Shown here one piece after another: positions 36,786 through 46,290 of a stretch of 64,000 nt of DNA. The DNA is from Candidatus Thiodiazotropha sp. (ex Myrtea sp. 'scaly one' KF741663) (lineage in GTDB: Bacteria > Pseudomonadota > Gammaproteobacteria > Chromatiales > Chromatiaceae), in the NCBI GenBank assembly GCA_025655555.1, contig JAHXIQ010000002.1:682001-746000 (forward strand), written 5' to 3'. The position numbers and the translations under genes are program-made. The stretch's first letter is position 1. The number at the start of each line of letters is the position of its first letter. Below the pieces are notes generated by a model. That model saw nothing but the letters and a program-made list of their open reading frames with translations, was not told the origin of the DNA and made no database searches.

Positions 36786-38204
36786 ATGGGCCAGGAGATA
36801 CCCTCGAGCCGATTTGGTGATGCAGACTTCGCCGAATTCAGGCATCGCTTGGAGATGGAAACCCGATTGCTTGCAGAGTGGTTTGAGACAGAGGTTTTCT
36901 CAAGCCCGAACGCTCTGGGTGGATTTGAGCTTGAGGCCTGTTTGTTGGATAGCGCTGCCAATCCCGCGCCTCACAATCAGCGTTTGCTCGAAGACTTCAA
37001 TGATCCGCTGGTGGTGCCGGAACTTGCTACCTTCAATGTGGAGTTCAACAGCCGGGTACACCGGATGCATGGTAGTGTTTTCAGCCATATGGCTGAGGAG
37101 CTGAGAGCCCGATGGAAACGTGTTAACGAACGTGCCGCCCAATTGGATTTGAGAATGGGCATGATTGGTGTCCTGCCGACCCTGAAACTGAGCGCCCTGA
37201 CACTGGCGAACATGTCTCCATTGAATCGTTATCGGGCACTCAATGAACAGGTGTTCAGGCTGCGAAACGGCAGACCGGTGACACTTGATATCGATGGCAA
37301 AGAGTCGCTGCATCTAAGCCATGATGATGTCATGTTGGAATCAGCGGCAACCTCATTTCAGATCCACCTGCAGGTGAATGGCGCCCAGGCCGCGGACCTC
37401 TATAACCTGTCGAAAATCGTCTCAGCACCGATGGTGGGGGTCAGTGCCAATTCCCCCTACCTGTTTGGACGCGATCTTTGGGATGAGACCAGAATTCCCT
37501 TGTTCGAGCAGGCGATCTCTGTTGGTGCCTCGGACTTGACCAAACGAGTCAGTTTCGGCATTCGATACGTCTATGAATCGATAATGGAGAATTTCACGGC
37601 CAACTTCCTGCGCTATCCGGTATTGCTCCCCCTATTAATGGATGAGCCAGTGGAGAAGCTGGCCCATCTTAGGCTGCACAATGGGACCATCTGGCGTTGG
37701 AATCGTCCCCTGATCGGGTTCGATAGTCAGGGCAAGGCGCAGTTACGGATCGAGCATCGTGTCGTACCTGCAGGACCGAGTATCAGTGATTCGATTGCCA
37801 ATGCGGCCTTCTTTTTCGGACTCTTGAGCGGTCTGCTTGAAGATGAGGAAAAGCCAGCAGAGAAGCTGAGCTTCGATCGCGCACGCAGTAATTTTTATGC
37901 AGCAGCCCGACGGGGGTTGCAGGCTGAAGTGGCGTGGTTTGGTATTGAAAAAGTAGCGTTGGAGCGACTGATTGCTGAACATCTGTTGCCTATTGCAGCA
38001 AGGGGACTTGCCAAGCTGGGTGTCGATCCATATGAGATCGAATACTGGCTCGGTATTATTACGGATCGGGTTGAAAAGCAGATGACAGGCGCAGCCTGGC
38101 AACGTGCATGGGTAGCGTCTCATGGGCCTGACTTTTACGGGTTGATGCAGGCCTATCTTGAACAGCAGGAGCGAGGCAGGCCGGTGCATGAGTGGCCGGT
38201 GTGA
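36786..38204 (+). CDS. GCS2-type glutamate-cysteine ligase family protein
   Basis: 472 residues resembling the glutamate-cysteine ligase family 2 (YbdK/EgtA class), with GGFELEACLLDSAANPAP, ELATFNVEFNSRVHRMHGS, and conserved RIEHRVVPAGPSISDSIANAAFFFG in the C-terminal half. Family members ligate glutamate to an amine or thiol acceptor using ATP. The gene begins only 5 bases after murU and is followed by an M14 deacylase. It may not make glutathione: the substrate is unknown. Confidence 0.75.
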   Translation: MGQEIPSSRFGDADFAEFRHRLEMETRLLAEWFETEVFSSPNALGGFELEACLLDSAANPAPHNQRLLEDFNDPLVVPELATFNVEFNSRVHRMHGSVFSHMAEELRARWKRVNERAAQLDLRMGMIGVLPTLKLSALTLANMSPLNRYRALNEQVFRLRNGRPVTLDIDGKESLHLSHDDVMLESAATSFQIHLQVNGAQAADLYNLSKIVSAPMVGVSANSPYLFGRDLWDETRIPLFEQAISVGASDLTKRVSFGIRYVYESIMENFTANFLRYPVLLPLLMDEPVEKLAHLRLHNGTIWRWNRPLIGFDSQGKAQLRIEHRVVPAGPSISDSIANAAFFFGLLSGLLEDEEKPAEKLSFDRARSNFYAAARRGLQAEVAWFGIEKVALERLIAEHLLPIAARGLAKLGVDPYEIEYWLGIITDRVEKQMTGAAWQRAWVASHGPDFYGLMQAYLEQQERGRPVHEWPV

Positions 38205-38267
38205 ATGATAAAAGTATTTAAGCCGACAGTATTTTATAGGTGGCGTTAGTAAGTTAAAGGTTAGCGG

Positions 38268-39296
38268 ATGTTACAGCAACTCGATTACCTGCCGCAGAGC
38301 ATCGTTCAGTTGGAAGCGCATGAACTGACTAAGGTCCTCTCTGGCCCCAGTTTGATTCATCTGCCGGGTCGAAGACCCGATCCACTATTTGTATCCGTAT
38401 TGATGCATGGTAACGAAACAGTTGGATGGGAAGCGGTACGACGCCTGTTGGCACGCTACGGGGAGGGTAAAACCTTGCCCAGGGCCATGAGTTTGTTTAT
38501 TGGCAATATCTCGGCAGCAGAACAGGGACTGCGTAGACTGCCGGGTCAGCCGGACTACAACCGGGTATGGCCGGGGAGTGAAGAGAAGGATACGCCAGAG
38601 CACCAAATGATGAGCCAAGTTGTCGAGATCATGCGCCAACGCAAGCCATTTGCCAGTATCGATGTACACAACAATACCGGCTTCAATCCCCACTATGCTT
38701 GCGTCAATCAACTCGGTATTGAGTTTCTACATTTGGCATTGTTGTTTGGTCGTACCGTGGTCTATTTTTTAAGACCGACAGGCGTACAGTCGATGGCCTT
38801 CGCCAAGTTGTGTCCCGCTGTGACACTTGAGTGCGGTAAGGTGGGACAAGCGCATGGTGTAGCGCATGCGGAGGAATACCTGGACGCCTGCCTGCATCTG
38901 TCTGAACATCCACAACATTCAGTTTCACCACAGGATATCGATCTGTTTCACACGGTGGCCAGGGTCACTGTGTCGTCGCATGTCGACATAGGCTTTGTAC
39001 CGGATCGTGGGGATATTACTTTCGAACCCGATCTGGATCGTATGAATTTTCAGGAACTGCCACCCGGAACCCCCCTGGGGAGAATCAACGGTGCAGTTTT
39101 GCATGAGTTATTGGATGTCAGAGATGAAGAGGGGCGTGAGGTGATCAGTGACTATTTTTCACTGAAAGATGGGCAACTCTGTCTGAGTCGTCCGGTAATG
39201 CCCTCCATGCTGACCAAGAATATCGATGTCATTCGTCAGGACTGCTTGTGCTATTTGATGGAGCGATACGGTGAGCACTTGAAGGACTCACAATAA
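38268..39296 (+). CDS. M14-family deacylase (succinylglutamate desuccinylase/aspartoacylase type)
   Basis: 342 residues. Zinc ligands His47 and Glu50 in VLMHGNETVGWEAV and His134 in IDVHNNTGFNPHY, and catalytic Glu188 in VTLECGKVG, match the AstE/AspA subclass of M14. These enzymes cleave N-acyl or amide groups from small amino-acid derivatives. Gene order next to a glutamate ligase suggests it may remove or trim a product of that ligase. Specific substrate unknown. Confidence 0.8.
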   Translation: MLQQLDYLPQSIVQLEAHELTKVLSGPSLIHLPGRRPDPLFVSVLMHGNETVGWEAVRRLLARYGEGKTLPRAMSLFIGNISAAEQGLRRLPGQPDYNRVWPGSEEKDTPEHQMMSQVVEIMRQRKPFASIDVHNNTGFNPHYACVNQLGIEFLHLALLFGRTVVYFLRPTGVQSMAFAKLCPAVTLECGKVGQAHGVAHAEEYLDACLHLSEHPQHSVSPQDIDLFHTVARVTVSSHVDIGFVPDRGDITFEPDLDRMNFQELPPGTPLGRINGAVLHELLDVRDEEGREVISDYFSLKDGQLCLSRPVMPSMLTKNIDVIRQDCLCYLMERYGEHLKDSQ

Positions 39297-39341
39297 CGGT
39301 TTTTTAAGCAGTGAAGTGGTGAGCAGGCGCAACTAATCTAT

Positions 39342-40097
39342 CTATTTCTGCAGATACCAAAGCAGTCCAAGATATTCGTGGATGGCATAGGTTGTCTCTT
39401 TGATAGCATTGCCGCTGGGTAGATATCGAGCGATTGGGGTGATGGTCTCACTGACCACCGAGAGGAAATTGGTCGGCGCAGGCAAGGGATGTATACCGTT
39501 TCTTGCAAAGGCGTAGAGCGCACGTTTCATATGGCAGGCATCGGTGACCAGGATAATGCGTTCAATGCCCTGTTGTTTCATCAACTGAGCGGTATAGCGG
39601 GCGTTTTCCCAGGTGGTATTGCTGCGGGTCTCGATCTCACCCACCACTACACCATATTCATTTTGCAGGATATCACGGGCGATCTTTGCTTCCGGGGTGC
39701 CGATGGCGCCAGGGTTGCCGCCGCTTGGGATCACGGGCAGTCCGGTTTGTCGTGCAAGTCTGGCAGCATAACGCAGACGAGAGAGCATGCGTTGGCTGAC
39801 CGTGTCGCCGGCATACTCCGGTGCATCCAGGTCTCGACCCGCACCCAGCACGACGATTGCCTGGGGTTGTTCGGTTTTTATCTGTTCGGTCGTAATGGGT
39901 GGGTGTCGTTCCAGGCCGAGAAATAACAGATCGGAAATCGCTGGTAGACTCAGTAGCCAGAGCAGGACCAGTGAAAATCCCAGCATGCGTCTGCCGGTTT
40001 TCAGGCGCCACAGCAGCAGTCCCAGAAGAGCCAGCAGAATCAATCCCCCAGGTGGGAGTAACAATGATTCGATTAAGCGGGTGGTGGTGACGTCCAC
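39342..40097 (-). CDS. YdcF/ElyC/SanA family membrane protein
   Basis: 251 residues. Two N-terminal membrane helices and a DUF218 domain starting with IVVLGAGRDLDAPEY, then PVIPSGGNPGAIGTPEAKIA, ERIILVTDACHMKRALYAFARNG. In E. coli, ElyC has been tied to lipid II/undecaprenyl-phosphate metabolism in the envelope; exact activity unclear. It ends near the convergent M14 gene and precedes lipA by 2 bases. Confidence 0.82.
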   Translation of the reverse strand: MDVTTTRLIESLLLPPGGLILLALLGLLLWRLKTGRRMLGFSLVLLWLLSLPAISDLLFLGLERHPPITTEQIKTEQPQAIVVLGAGRDLDAPEYAGDTVSQRMLSRLRYAARLARQTGLPVIPSGGNPGAIGTPEAKIARDILQNEYGVVVGEIETRSNTTWENARYTAQLMKQQGIERIILVTDACHMKRALYAFARNGIHPLPAPTNFLSVVSETITPIARYLPSGNAIKETTYAIHEYLGLLWYLQK

Positions 40098-40099
40098 GG

Positions 40100-41074
40100 C
40101 TACTGACCGAGCAGTGGATTGGCCTGCAAGTCGGCGTGATAGGAAGAGCGGACCATGGGACCGCTGGCGACACTGGTGAAGCCCATGGCTTCCGCCTCCC
40201 GACCTAACTCATCGAACTCTTCCGGTGTCACGAATCTGTCTACCGGCAGGTGGTCGCGGCTCGGTTGCAGATATTGTCCCAGGGTGAGCATCTCGCAGCC
40301 ATGTTCACGGAGGTCATGTAGCACTTGTAAGATTTCCGCTTTCACCTCTCCAAGTCCCAGCATCAATCCTGACTTTGTGGGTACCTGGGGTTGGGATGCC
40401 TTAAAGTCATGCAGTAGATCGAGGGAACCTTGATAGTCTGCGCCGGGTCGGGCTTGTTTATAAAGCCTGGGTACTGTCTCCAGATTGTGATTGAAGACAT
40501 CCGGTGGGTGGTTGTCGAGTGCGCCGATGGCTACACTCATGCGGCCGCGGAAGTCGGGTACCAGGATTTCTATTTTGGTTTGGGGCATGCGCTGCCTGAC
40601 TGCGGAAATACAGGCCGAGAAGTGACCGGCGCCCCCGTCTCGAAGGTCGTCCCTGTCTACCGACGTAATGACTACGTATTTGAGTTGCATGGCAGCGATG
40701 GCATCCGCCAACTGTCCGGGTTCCTCGGTATCCAGGGGCTGGGGCTTGCCATGGGCCACATCGCAGAAGGGACAGCGACGTGTACAGATATCACCCATAA
40801 TCATGAATGTGGCCGTGCCGTGATGAAAGCACTCGCCGAGATTGGGACAGGCGGCCTCCTCGCAGACTGAACTCAGGCCCTTCTCACGCAGAATGCGTCG
40901 GATTCGGCTCACATCCTTGCCCATAGGCGCCTTGGCGCGAATCCATTTGGGTTTGCGAAGGATGGTCTCCTGCGGTTCCACTTTGACCGGGATGCGGGAG
41001 AGTTTTGATTTGCCGCGCTGGTGACTCTCGGGAGTATTGCGTGATGGGGGCAGGATATCGTTTGGGCCGCTCAT
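40100..41074 (-). CDS. lipA: Lipoyl synthase
   Basis: 324 residues. Radical SAM enzyme with the auxiliary cluster motif [12 protein letters not shown] and the SAM cluster motif [13 protein letters not shown]. Inserts sulfur at C6 and C8 of the octanoyl group on E2 subunits and H protein (here GcvH). Start overlaps the lipB stop by four bases. Confidence 0.97.
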   Translation of the reverse strand: MSGPNDILPPSRNTPESHQRGKSKLSRIPVKVEPQETILRKPKWIRAKAPMGKDVSRIRRILREKGLSSVCEEAACPNLGECFHHGTATFMIMGDICTRRCPFCDVAHGKPQPLDTEEPGQLADAIAAMQLKYVVITSVDRDDLRDGGAGHFSACISAVRQRMPQTKIEILVPDFRGRMSVAIGALDNHPPDVFNHNLETVPRLYKQARPGADYQGSLDLLHDFKASQPQVPTKSGLMLGLGEVKAEILQVLHDLREHGCEMLTLGQYLQPSRDHLPVDRFVTPEEFDELGREAEAMGFTSVASGPMVRSSYHADLQANPLLGQ

Positions 41075-41733
41075 GAGTGCTCTTTGGCTGAGTCTGTGTT
41101 GGTGAAGGACAGAGTGTAGCCTAATCTACTGGCCAATTGTCTGGCCAAATCCTCTCCAACCCTGGGTAAATCGGTCTGATTCGAGAGTTGTGCCAGTTGT
41201 GTCACGGTCAGGCCGGGAAAGCCGCAGGGATTGATTCTGCTGAAGGGCTCCAGGTCCATGTCCACATTCAGGCTGAGGCCATGGAAGCTGCAACCACGTC
41301 TTACGCGTAAACCGATGGATGCAATTTTAGCCTCATCCACATAGACGCCAGGTGCATCTATACGTGCGGCAGCAGCGATGCCGTAAGTTGCCAGCAAGGC
41401 GATAACCGCTTCTTCTAAAAGTGTTACAAGTGCCCGGATTCCCAACCCGGCACGCCGAAGATCGAGTAGAAGGTAGGCCACCAGTTGTCCTGGACCATGA
41501 TACGTGACCTGTCCGCCCCGGTCGGTTTGAATCACCGGTATTTCACCGGGGTCGAGCAGGTGCTCGGATTTGCCGGCTTGCCCCTGGGTGAAGACCGGTG
41601 GGTGTTCGAGTAGCCAGAGTTGATCTTCGCCACTCTCGTGTCTGTGATCGGTATAGGCTTGCATCGCTGACCAGGTGGTGGCATAGGGCTGCAAGCCGAG
41701 ATATTTGACGTGTAGTGTGCGATCGGCTGTCAT
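41071..41733 (-). CDS. lipB: Octanoyltransferase LipB
   Basis: About 220 residues from ATG 41733; the ORF-track GTG 30 bases earlier lacks similarity. Transfers octanoate from ACP to lipoyl domains. Conserved [36 protein letters not shown] and the cysteine nucleophile in [14 protein letters not shown]. Partner of LipA downstream. Confidence 0.95.
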   Translation of the reverse strand: MTADRTLHVKYLGLQPYATTWSAMQAYTDHRHESGEDQLWLLEHPPVFTQGQAGKSEHLLDPGEIPVIQTDRGGQVTYHGPGQLVAYLLLDLRRAGLGIRALVTLLEEAVIALLATYGIAAAARIDAPGVYVDEAKIASIGLRVRRGCSFHGLSLNVDMDLEPFSRINPCGFPGLTVTQLAQLSNQTDLPRVGEDLARQLASRLGYTLSFTNTDSAKEHS

Positions 41734-41777
41734 TGGGGAGTTGTGAGAGGTGCAATCCTGCACAATTCAATCTTGAA

Positions 41778-42047
41778 TCAGAGCGCCATCACGACTTTTT
41801 CGTGAGCAGTCAGGTCTAGGTAGATGGCATCGATCTGCGATTTACTCTCGGCTCTCAGGGTGACGGTAACGGAGACCCATTTACCCCCCTTGCTGGAACG
41901 GCTGCTGACTGCACCCTCGTGCAGGTCGGGTGCGTGTTTTCTCACCAACTCAACAATCAAGGCGTCAAAACCGGGTTCTGCCTTGCCCATCACCTTAATG
42001 GGAAAGTCGCAGGGGAATTGCAGCAGGCTCTCTTCTTCCTCGCTCAT
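41778..42047 (-). CDS. ybeD: YbeD/DUF493 protein
   Basis: 89 residues from ATG 42047, which has a GGAG site; the ORF-track start at 42125 is inside dacA. ACT-like small protein (SLLQFPCDFPIKVMGKAEPGFDALIVELV... SSRSSKGGKWVSVTVTL). Lies between dacA and lipB as in E. coli. Function unresolved. Confidence 0.92.
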   Translation of the reverse strand: MSEEEESLLQFPCDFPIKVMGKAEPGFDALIVELVRKHAPDLHEGAVSSRSSKGGKWVSVTVTLRAESKSQIDAIYLDLTAHEKVVMAL

Positions 42048-42051
42048 AGAA

Positions 42052-43200
42052 TCACTCCAGCCAGAGTAGGGCGCTGTCTTTGACCTGTTGCCATAGGTTG
42101 CCGTCAGCGACGTGTTTGAGCGCAATCAGATCGACAGTTGCAATAGATTCACCATTTAAGGACACGTCGACTTTTCCCAGCACCTCTCCCTGTTTCACGG
42201 GGGCCATGATTTTAGGCTCTACTTCAAGCCGGGCATCCAGGTTTTTGTATTGGTGTCGAGGTATGGTGATGTTGAGATCCTGAGCCAGCCCCAGAGGAAG
42301 CTTCTCTTTCTCCCCCTTCCAGATGCGAGCGCGGTTGAGTACATCACCGGCCGCATAGAGCTGATGCGTTTCATAGAAGCGAAAGCCGTAGTTGAGCAGG
42401 CCTTGGCTTGCCTTGGCACGAGCCTCTTCGCTCTTGGTACCCATCACCACTGAGACCAGTCGCATATTCTCCCTCAGGGCAGAAGAGACCAGGCAGTAGC
42501 CGGCCGCTTCAGTGTGGCCTGTTTTCATGCCATCGACAGTCTCGTCGCGCCACAGAAGCTTGTTTCGGTTGTGTTGCTTGATATCGTTGAAGAGGAAAGA
42601 TTTTTCGCTATACCAGGCATAGTACTCAGGAAACTCACGGATGGTGGCAATCGCCGCTTTAGCGATATCGGCAGGCGTTGTGTAGTGGTCTTCGTGGGGC
42701 AGGCCGGTACTGTTGACGAAATGGGTGTTCTGCATCCCCAGACGTTGAGCGTGACTGTTCATCAAATCCGCAAAGGTAGCCTCGCTGCCGGCAATGTGTT
42801 CCGCCAGCGCAACACAAGCGTCATTGCCGGATTGGATGATCATGCCTTTGATCAGGTCGATCGCCTTGATTCGTTTGCCGACCTCGATGAACATGCGGGA
42901 GCCGGGGGTTCTCCAGGCCTTTTCACTGATCAGGACGGTATCTTCCAGTTTGATGTTGCCCTGTTTCAGTTCCCGAAAGATGGTGTACGCAGTCATGATC
43001 TTGGTCAGACTGGCAGGCTCCAGTCGCTGCGCGGCATCTTTTTCTGCCAGCACCTTGCCGCTGTGGAAGTCGATCAGCAGATACCCTGAAGCGGAGATCT
43101 CCGGCGGTGCAGGTGTTGGTACTGCCGCCTGTAGCGGAAACGCGCTCAGACAGGCTAGGAGAAACAGAAATAGTTTATGGAAGGGGCGGGAAAAGGTCAT
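42052..43200 (-). CDS. dacA: D-alanyl-D-alanine carboxypeptidase (PBP5/6 type)
   Basis: 382 residues. Signal peptide, then the penicillin-binding motifs: S64-LTK (SxxK), S124-GN (SxN) and K226-TG (KTG). The C-terminal domain (from about 280) and a short amphipathic tail (WQQVKDSALLWLE) would hold it at the inner membrane. Trims the terminal D-Ala of peptidoglycan stem peptides. Confidence 0.96.
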   Translation of the reverse strand: MTFSRPFHKLFLFLLACLSAFPLQAAVPTPAPPEISASGYLLIDFHSGKVLAEKDAAQRLEPASLTKIMTAYTIFRELKQGNIKLEDTVLISEKAWRTPGSRMFIEVGKRIKAIDLIKGMIIQSGNDACVALAEHIAGSEATFADLMNSHAQRLGMQNTHFVNSTGLPHEDHYTTPADIAKAAIATIREFPEYYAWYSEKSFLFNDIKQHNRNKLLWRDETVDGMKTGHTEAAGYCLVSSALRENMRLVSVVMGTKSEEARAKASQGLLNYGFRFYETHQLYAAGDVLNRARIWKGEKEKLPLGLAQDLNITIPRHQYKNLDARLEVEPKIMAPVKQGEVLGKVDVSLNGESIATVDLIALKHVADGNLWQQVKDSALLWLE

Positions 43201-43274
43201 GGGTATCGGGTTCTCTAAGGGTTCAGCGGGTATTCTATTGAACCACGCAGCGTCAAGGCAATGCGGGCGCCTGT

Positions 43275-44123
43275 CTAACGGATCACAACATGGGGATTAT
43301 TAATGCCCATCCGGTCTAGTCGCTGGGTCAGATGGTCCGCCAGCTCCACGCTGGCGATAGGTCCGACTTGTACCCGGAAAACCGTATCCGCACTGCTCAT
43401 GGTCTTCTCTATGAGTACACTGACCTGTAGTTGTTCCTCGATGCGTTGTTTGAGCCGGTCAGCATTGTTCGGACTGCCGAAGGCGCCGACCTGCAGGAAT
43501 AGCTCAGGCAGCCCTCTGGGGGATGGCGGCTCGGTGATTGTGGGTACAGGAGTGACTGGTGGTTTGGGGACCGCCGGGTCGATGGCGCTGACTTCCACTA
43601 AACCCGTACCCTCGCCAATGATGCCGAGTTTCCAGGCGGCGGTATAGGAGAGATCAATCAACCGGTTGTCATGGAAGGGGCCACGGTCGTTGACCTTTAC
43701 AACGATACTGCGGTTGTTTCTGAGATTTGTGATCCGGGCGTAGCTGGGTAGAGGCAGACTCTTGTGAGCGGCTGTCATGGCATACATGTCGTAGGGTTCG
43801 CCACTGCTGGTACGCCGTCCGTGGAATTTGCTGCCATACCAGGAGGCGATGCCTCGCTCGTTATAACCCCGCCCATCTTTCAATGTGTGGTAGCGTTTTC
43901 CAAAGACGACATAGCTCTCAGGATTGCCGTAGTTGCTCAAGGGTTCTTTTTTTGGTGTTGCATTCGGGATGCTAGCTATATCCGTTGGTGGCGGAAGATG
44001 CTGGCTGACGCCGTCCCGCTGAGTGATTTTGGGTGCGCTGCTACAGGCGCCAAGCAACAGGACAATCACAGCCAGCACCGCAAGCCGCCATTTAGTAGAA
44101 CTGCTGTATATCGAGTCCATCAT
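43275..44123 (-). CDS. rlpA: Septal-ring lytic transglycosylase RlpA
   Basis: About 282 residues from ATG 44123 (or the adjacent ATG 44120); the ORF-track start at 44237 overlaps mltB and gives a non-signal extension. A lipobox LLGAC (Cys26-27), the double-psi barrel GIASWYGSKFHGRRTSSGEPYDMYA with DRGPFHDNRLIDLSYTAA, and a C-terminal SPOR domain (LFLQVGAFGSPNNADRLKQRI) that binds denuded glycan. Cleaves or tethers at the division septum. Confidence 0.93.
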   Translation of the reverse strand: MMDSIYSSSTKWRLAVLAVIVLLLGACSSAPKITQRDGVSQHLPPPTDIASIPNATPKKEPLSNYGNPESYVVFGKRYHTLKDGRGYNERGIASWYGSKFHGRRTSSGEPYDMYAMTAAHKSLPLPSYARITNLRNNRSIVVKVNDRGPFHDNRLIDLSYTAAWKLGIIGEGTGLVEVSAIDPAVPKPPVTPVPTITEPPSPRGLPELFLQVGAFGSPNNADRLKQRIEEQLQVSVLIEKTMSSADTVFRVQVGPIASVELADHLTQRLDRMGINNPHVVIR

Positions 44124-44133
44124 CCTGTTTGCG

Positions 44134-45141
44134 CTACTGTTTTGCCTCGGCAGCCTGCTTCGCGGCGATGATCTCCCGGCTGAGCTGATAAGCGGCCATG
44201 GCGTAGAGGTTGCTGTGATTATAGCGAGTGATGACATAGAAATTATGCAATCCTAGCCAATACTCGTCATGGCCCCCGGCATCCAGTTTGATCAGGCTGC
44301 TGAGCGCGGCAGGATCGGGTGCCGTTGGGTTGTTTATCGGGCGAAGACCACCGGCCAGTAGGTCTTTCACAGCAATGCTGGGCTTCATACCGGCATCGAC
44401 GTAATTCTGCAGACTGGAAGTTTCCGAGGCTGCGGCCTGCAGCGTAATGGGCTCACCGGCTCGCCATCCATGGACCTTAAAATAGTTGGCCACGCTGGCG
44501 ATAATATCCGCGTTATTGTTGAAAAGATCGCGTTTACCGTCACCGTCGTGATCCACAGCATAGCGACGGTAACTGCTTGAGATGAACTGCGGTTTACCCA
44601 TGGCACCGGCATAGGAACCCTTGGCGCTCTGCATATCCACTGACTCTTCCCGGCTGAGCAATAGATACTGCTCCAGCTCGCTGCGAAAGAAGGCAGCCCG
44701 CTTAGGGTAGCCGAATGCGAGGGTGGTCAGGGAGTCGAGGATGCGGTAACGACCGGTGAACTTTCCGTAGCGTGTCTCTACACCGATGATGGCGACAATG
44801 ATCTCCGGCGGGACGCCATACGCTTTGCTTACGCTGTTCAGAAGCGGTTCATTTTCTTGCCAGAATTTCACCCCGCCCTTGATCCGATCAGGTTTTAGAA
44901 AAATGGGTCGGTATTGGTGCCAGGGTTTTGCTTCCGCAGGGCGGGTGATGGCAGCGATAATATCGTCTCGGAACACCGTGCCGTTCAGCAGTTGTTCGAC
45001 TTCGCTGGCTGGAATGTCATGCTTTTTTTCCATTTCAGCAGCGAAGGATTTGAACTCAGCTGCGGTTTTCGGCGTATGGGCGCAGGCTGTATGGGTGAAG
45101 ACCAAACTGGTAATGGCAATTATTTTTAATAGCTGTCTCAT
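44134..45141 (-). CDS. mltB: Membrane-bound lytic transglycosylase B
   Basis: 335 residues. Lipoprotein signal with Cys20 (LVFTHTAC). Catalytic Glu122 in IGVETRYGKFTG; other blocks ASYAGAMGKPQFISSSYRRYAVD-like segment (GSYAGAMGKPQFISSSYR). Cleaves the MurNAc-GlcNAc bond forming anhydro-MurNAc, feeding the recycling pathway that AmgK/MurU use. Confidence 0.94.
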   Translation of the reverse strand: MRQLLKIIAITSLVFTHTACAHTPKTAAEFKSFAAEMEKKHDIPASEVEQLLNGTVFRDDIIAAITRPAEAKPWHQYRPIFLKPDRIKGGVKFWQENEPLLNSVSKAYGVPPEIIVAIIGVETRYGKFTGRYRILDSLTTLAFGYPKRAAFFRSELEQYLLLSREESVDMQSAKGSYAGAMGKPQFISSSYRRYAVDHDGDGKRDLFNNNADIIASVANYFKVHGWRAGEPITLQAAASETSSLQNYVDAGMKPSIAVKDLLAGGLRPINNPTAPDPAALSSLIKLDAGGHDEYWLGLHNFYVITRYNHSNLYAMAAYQLSREIIAAKQAAEAKQ

Positions 45142-45150
45142 AGTCGTTTT

Positions 45151-46290
45151 TTAGGTTGGCAGCAGTTTTCTATGTGTGTGGATCGACATCAGGATACCGA
45201 AGCTTATCAGAATGGTCACCAGTGAGGTGCCTCCATAGCTGATCAGCGGCAGTGGTACCCCGACCACTGGTAACAGACCTGTAACCATTCCGGTATTAAC
45301 GAAAAGGTAGACAAAAAAGACCAGAGAAAGTGCACCGGCAAGAATTCGGCTGAAGGTATCCTGTGCCTGGCTGGCGATATATAGGCCCCGCAGGATAATG
45401 AATAGATAGAGGCAGAGCAGTGCCAGCACGCCGACCAGTCCGAACTCTTCAGAGATCACGGCAAAGATGAAATCGGTATGCCGTTCGGGTAGAAACTCCA
45501 AATGCGACTGGGTGCCGTTGAGCCACCCCTTACCACCAACGCCGCCGGAGCCGATGGCAATCTTCGACTGGATGATGTGGTAGCCGGTACCAAGTGGATC
45601 ACTCTCAGGATTGAGGAAGGTGAGCACTCGCTGACGCTGATATTCATGCATCAGATACCAGGCGGCCGGTCCCAAGGCGGCCAAGCTGAGTCCGACGACT
45701 GCAATCAAATACCATGAGATGCCGGCAAGAAAAAGCGCGATGGCACCGGCAGCCCCTACCAGCAGTGCCGTGCCTAGATCAGGTTGTTTCGCAATCAGCA
45801 GCACCGGCAACAGTGTCAATAACCCGGCCGCCAGCAATCGGGATAACTGTGGCGGCAATCGATGGTCCGCCAGAAACCAGGCGATGACCATGGGCAGTGA
45901 GAGCTTAAACATCTCTGAAGGCTGAAACCGCACGATACCGAGATCGAGCCAGCGTTGGGCGCCCTTACCCTGCTCACCGAACAGGATAACGGCCATCAGC
46001 ATCAGAATACCCACTAAGTAGAGCCAGGGCGACCAACGCCGCAAGTGTTGCGGGTGAAATTGCGCTATCAGGATCATGGCTGTGAAGCCAACACCAAGGC
46101 GAATCATCTGTTTGTTCAACAGCACCATCTGCTGATCACCGGCACTATAAAGTACGGCCAGGCCCAAAAAGGCCAGCAGGAGCAATCCGGTAAGTAGAGG
46201 GAGGTCGATATGTAGCCAAGCAAGCAGGCCGAGGGGGCGGGCAGGCTGGGACTCCTGGAAGGAGAGGGCAGATCTGGGCATCTCTCTCAT
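45151..46290 (-). CDS. rodA: Rod-shape SEDS glycosyltransferase RodA
   Basis: 379 residues, multi-pass SEDS family protein. Conserved RFQPSEMFKLSLP (catalytic-loop area), HTDFIFAVISEEFGLVG and GVPLPLISYGGTSLV. Polymerises glycan strands with PBP2; the start overlaps the mrdA stop by four bases. Confidence 0.96.
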   Translation of the reverse strand: MREMPRSALSFQESQPARPLGLLAWLHIDLPLLTGLLLLAFLGLAVLYSAGDQQMVLLNKQMIRLGVGFTAMILIAQFHPQHLRRWSPWLYLVGILMLMAVILFGEQGKGAQRWLDLGIVRFQPSEMFKLSLPMVIAWFLADHRLPPQLSRLLAAGLLTLLPVLLIAKQPDLGTALLVGAAGAIALFLAGISWYLIAVVGLSLAALGPAAWYLMHEYQRQRVLTFLNPESDPLGTGYHIIQSKIAIGSGGVGGKGWLNGTQSHLEFLPERHTDFIFAVISEEFGLVGVLALLCLYLFIILRGLYIASQAQDTFSRILAGALSLVFFVYLFVNTGMVTGLLPVVGVPLPLISYGGTSLVTILISFGILMSIHTHRKLLPT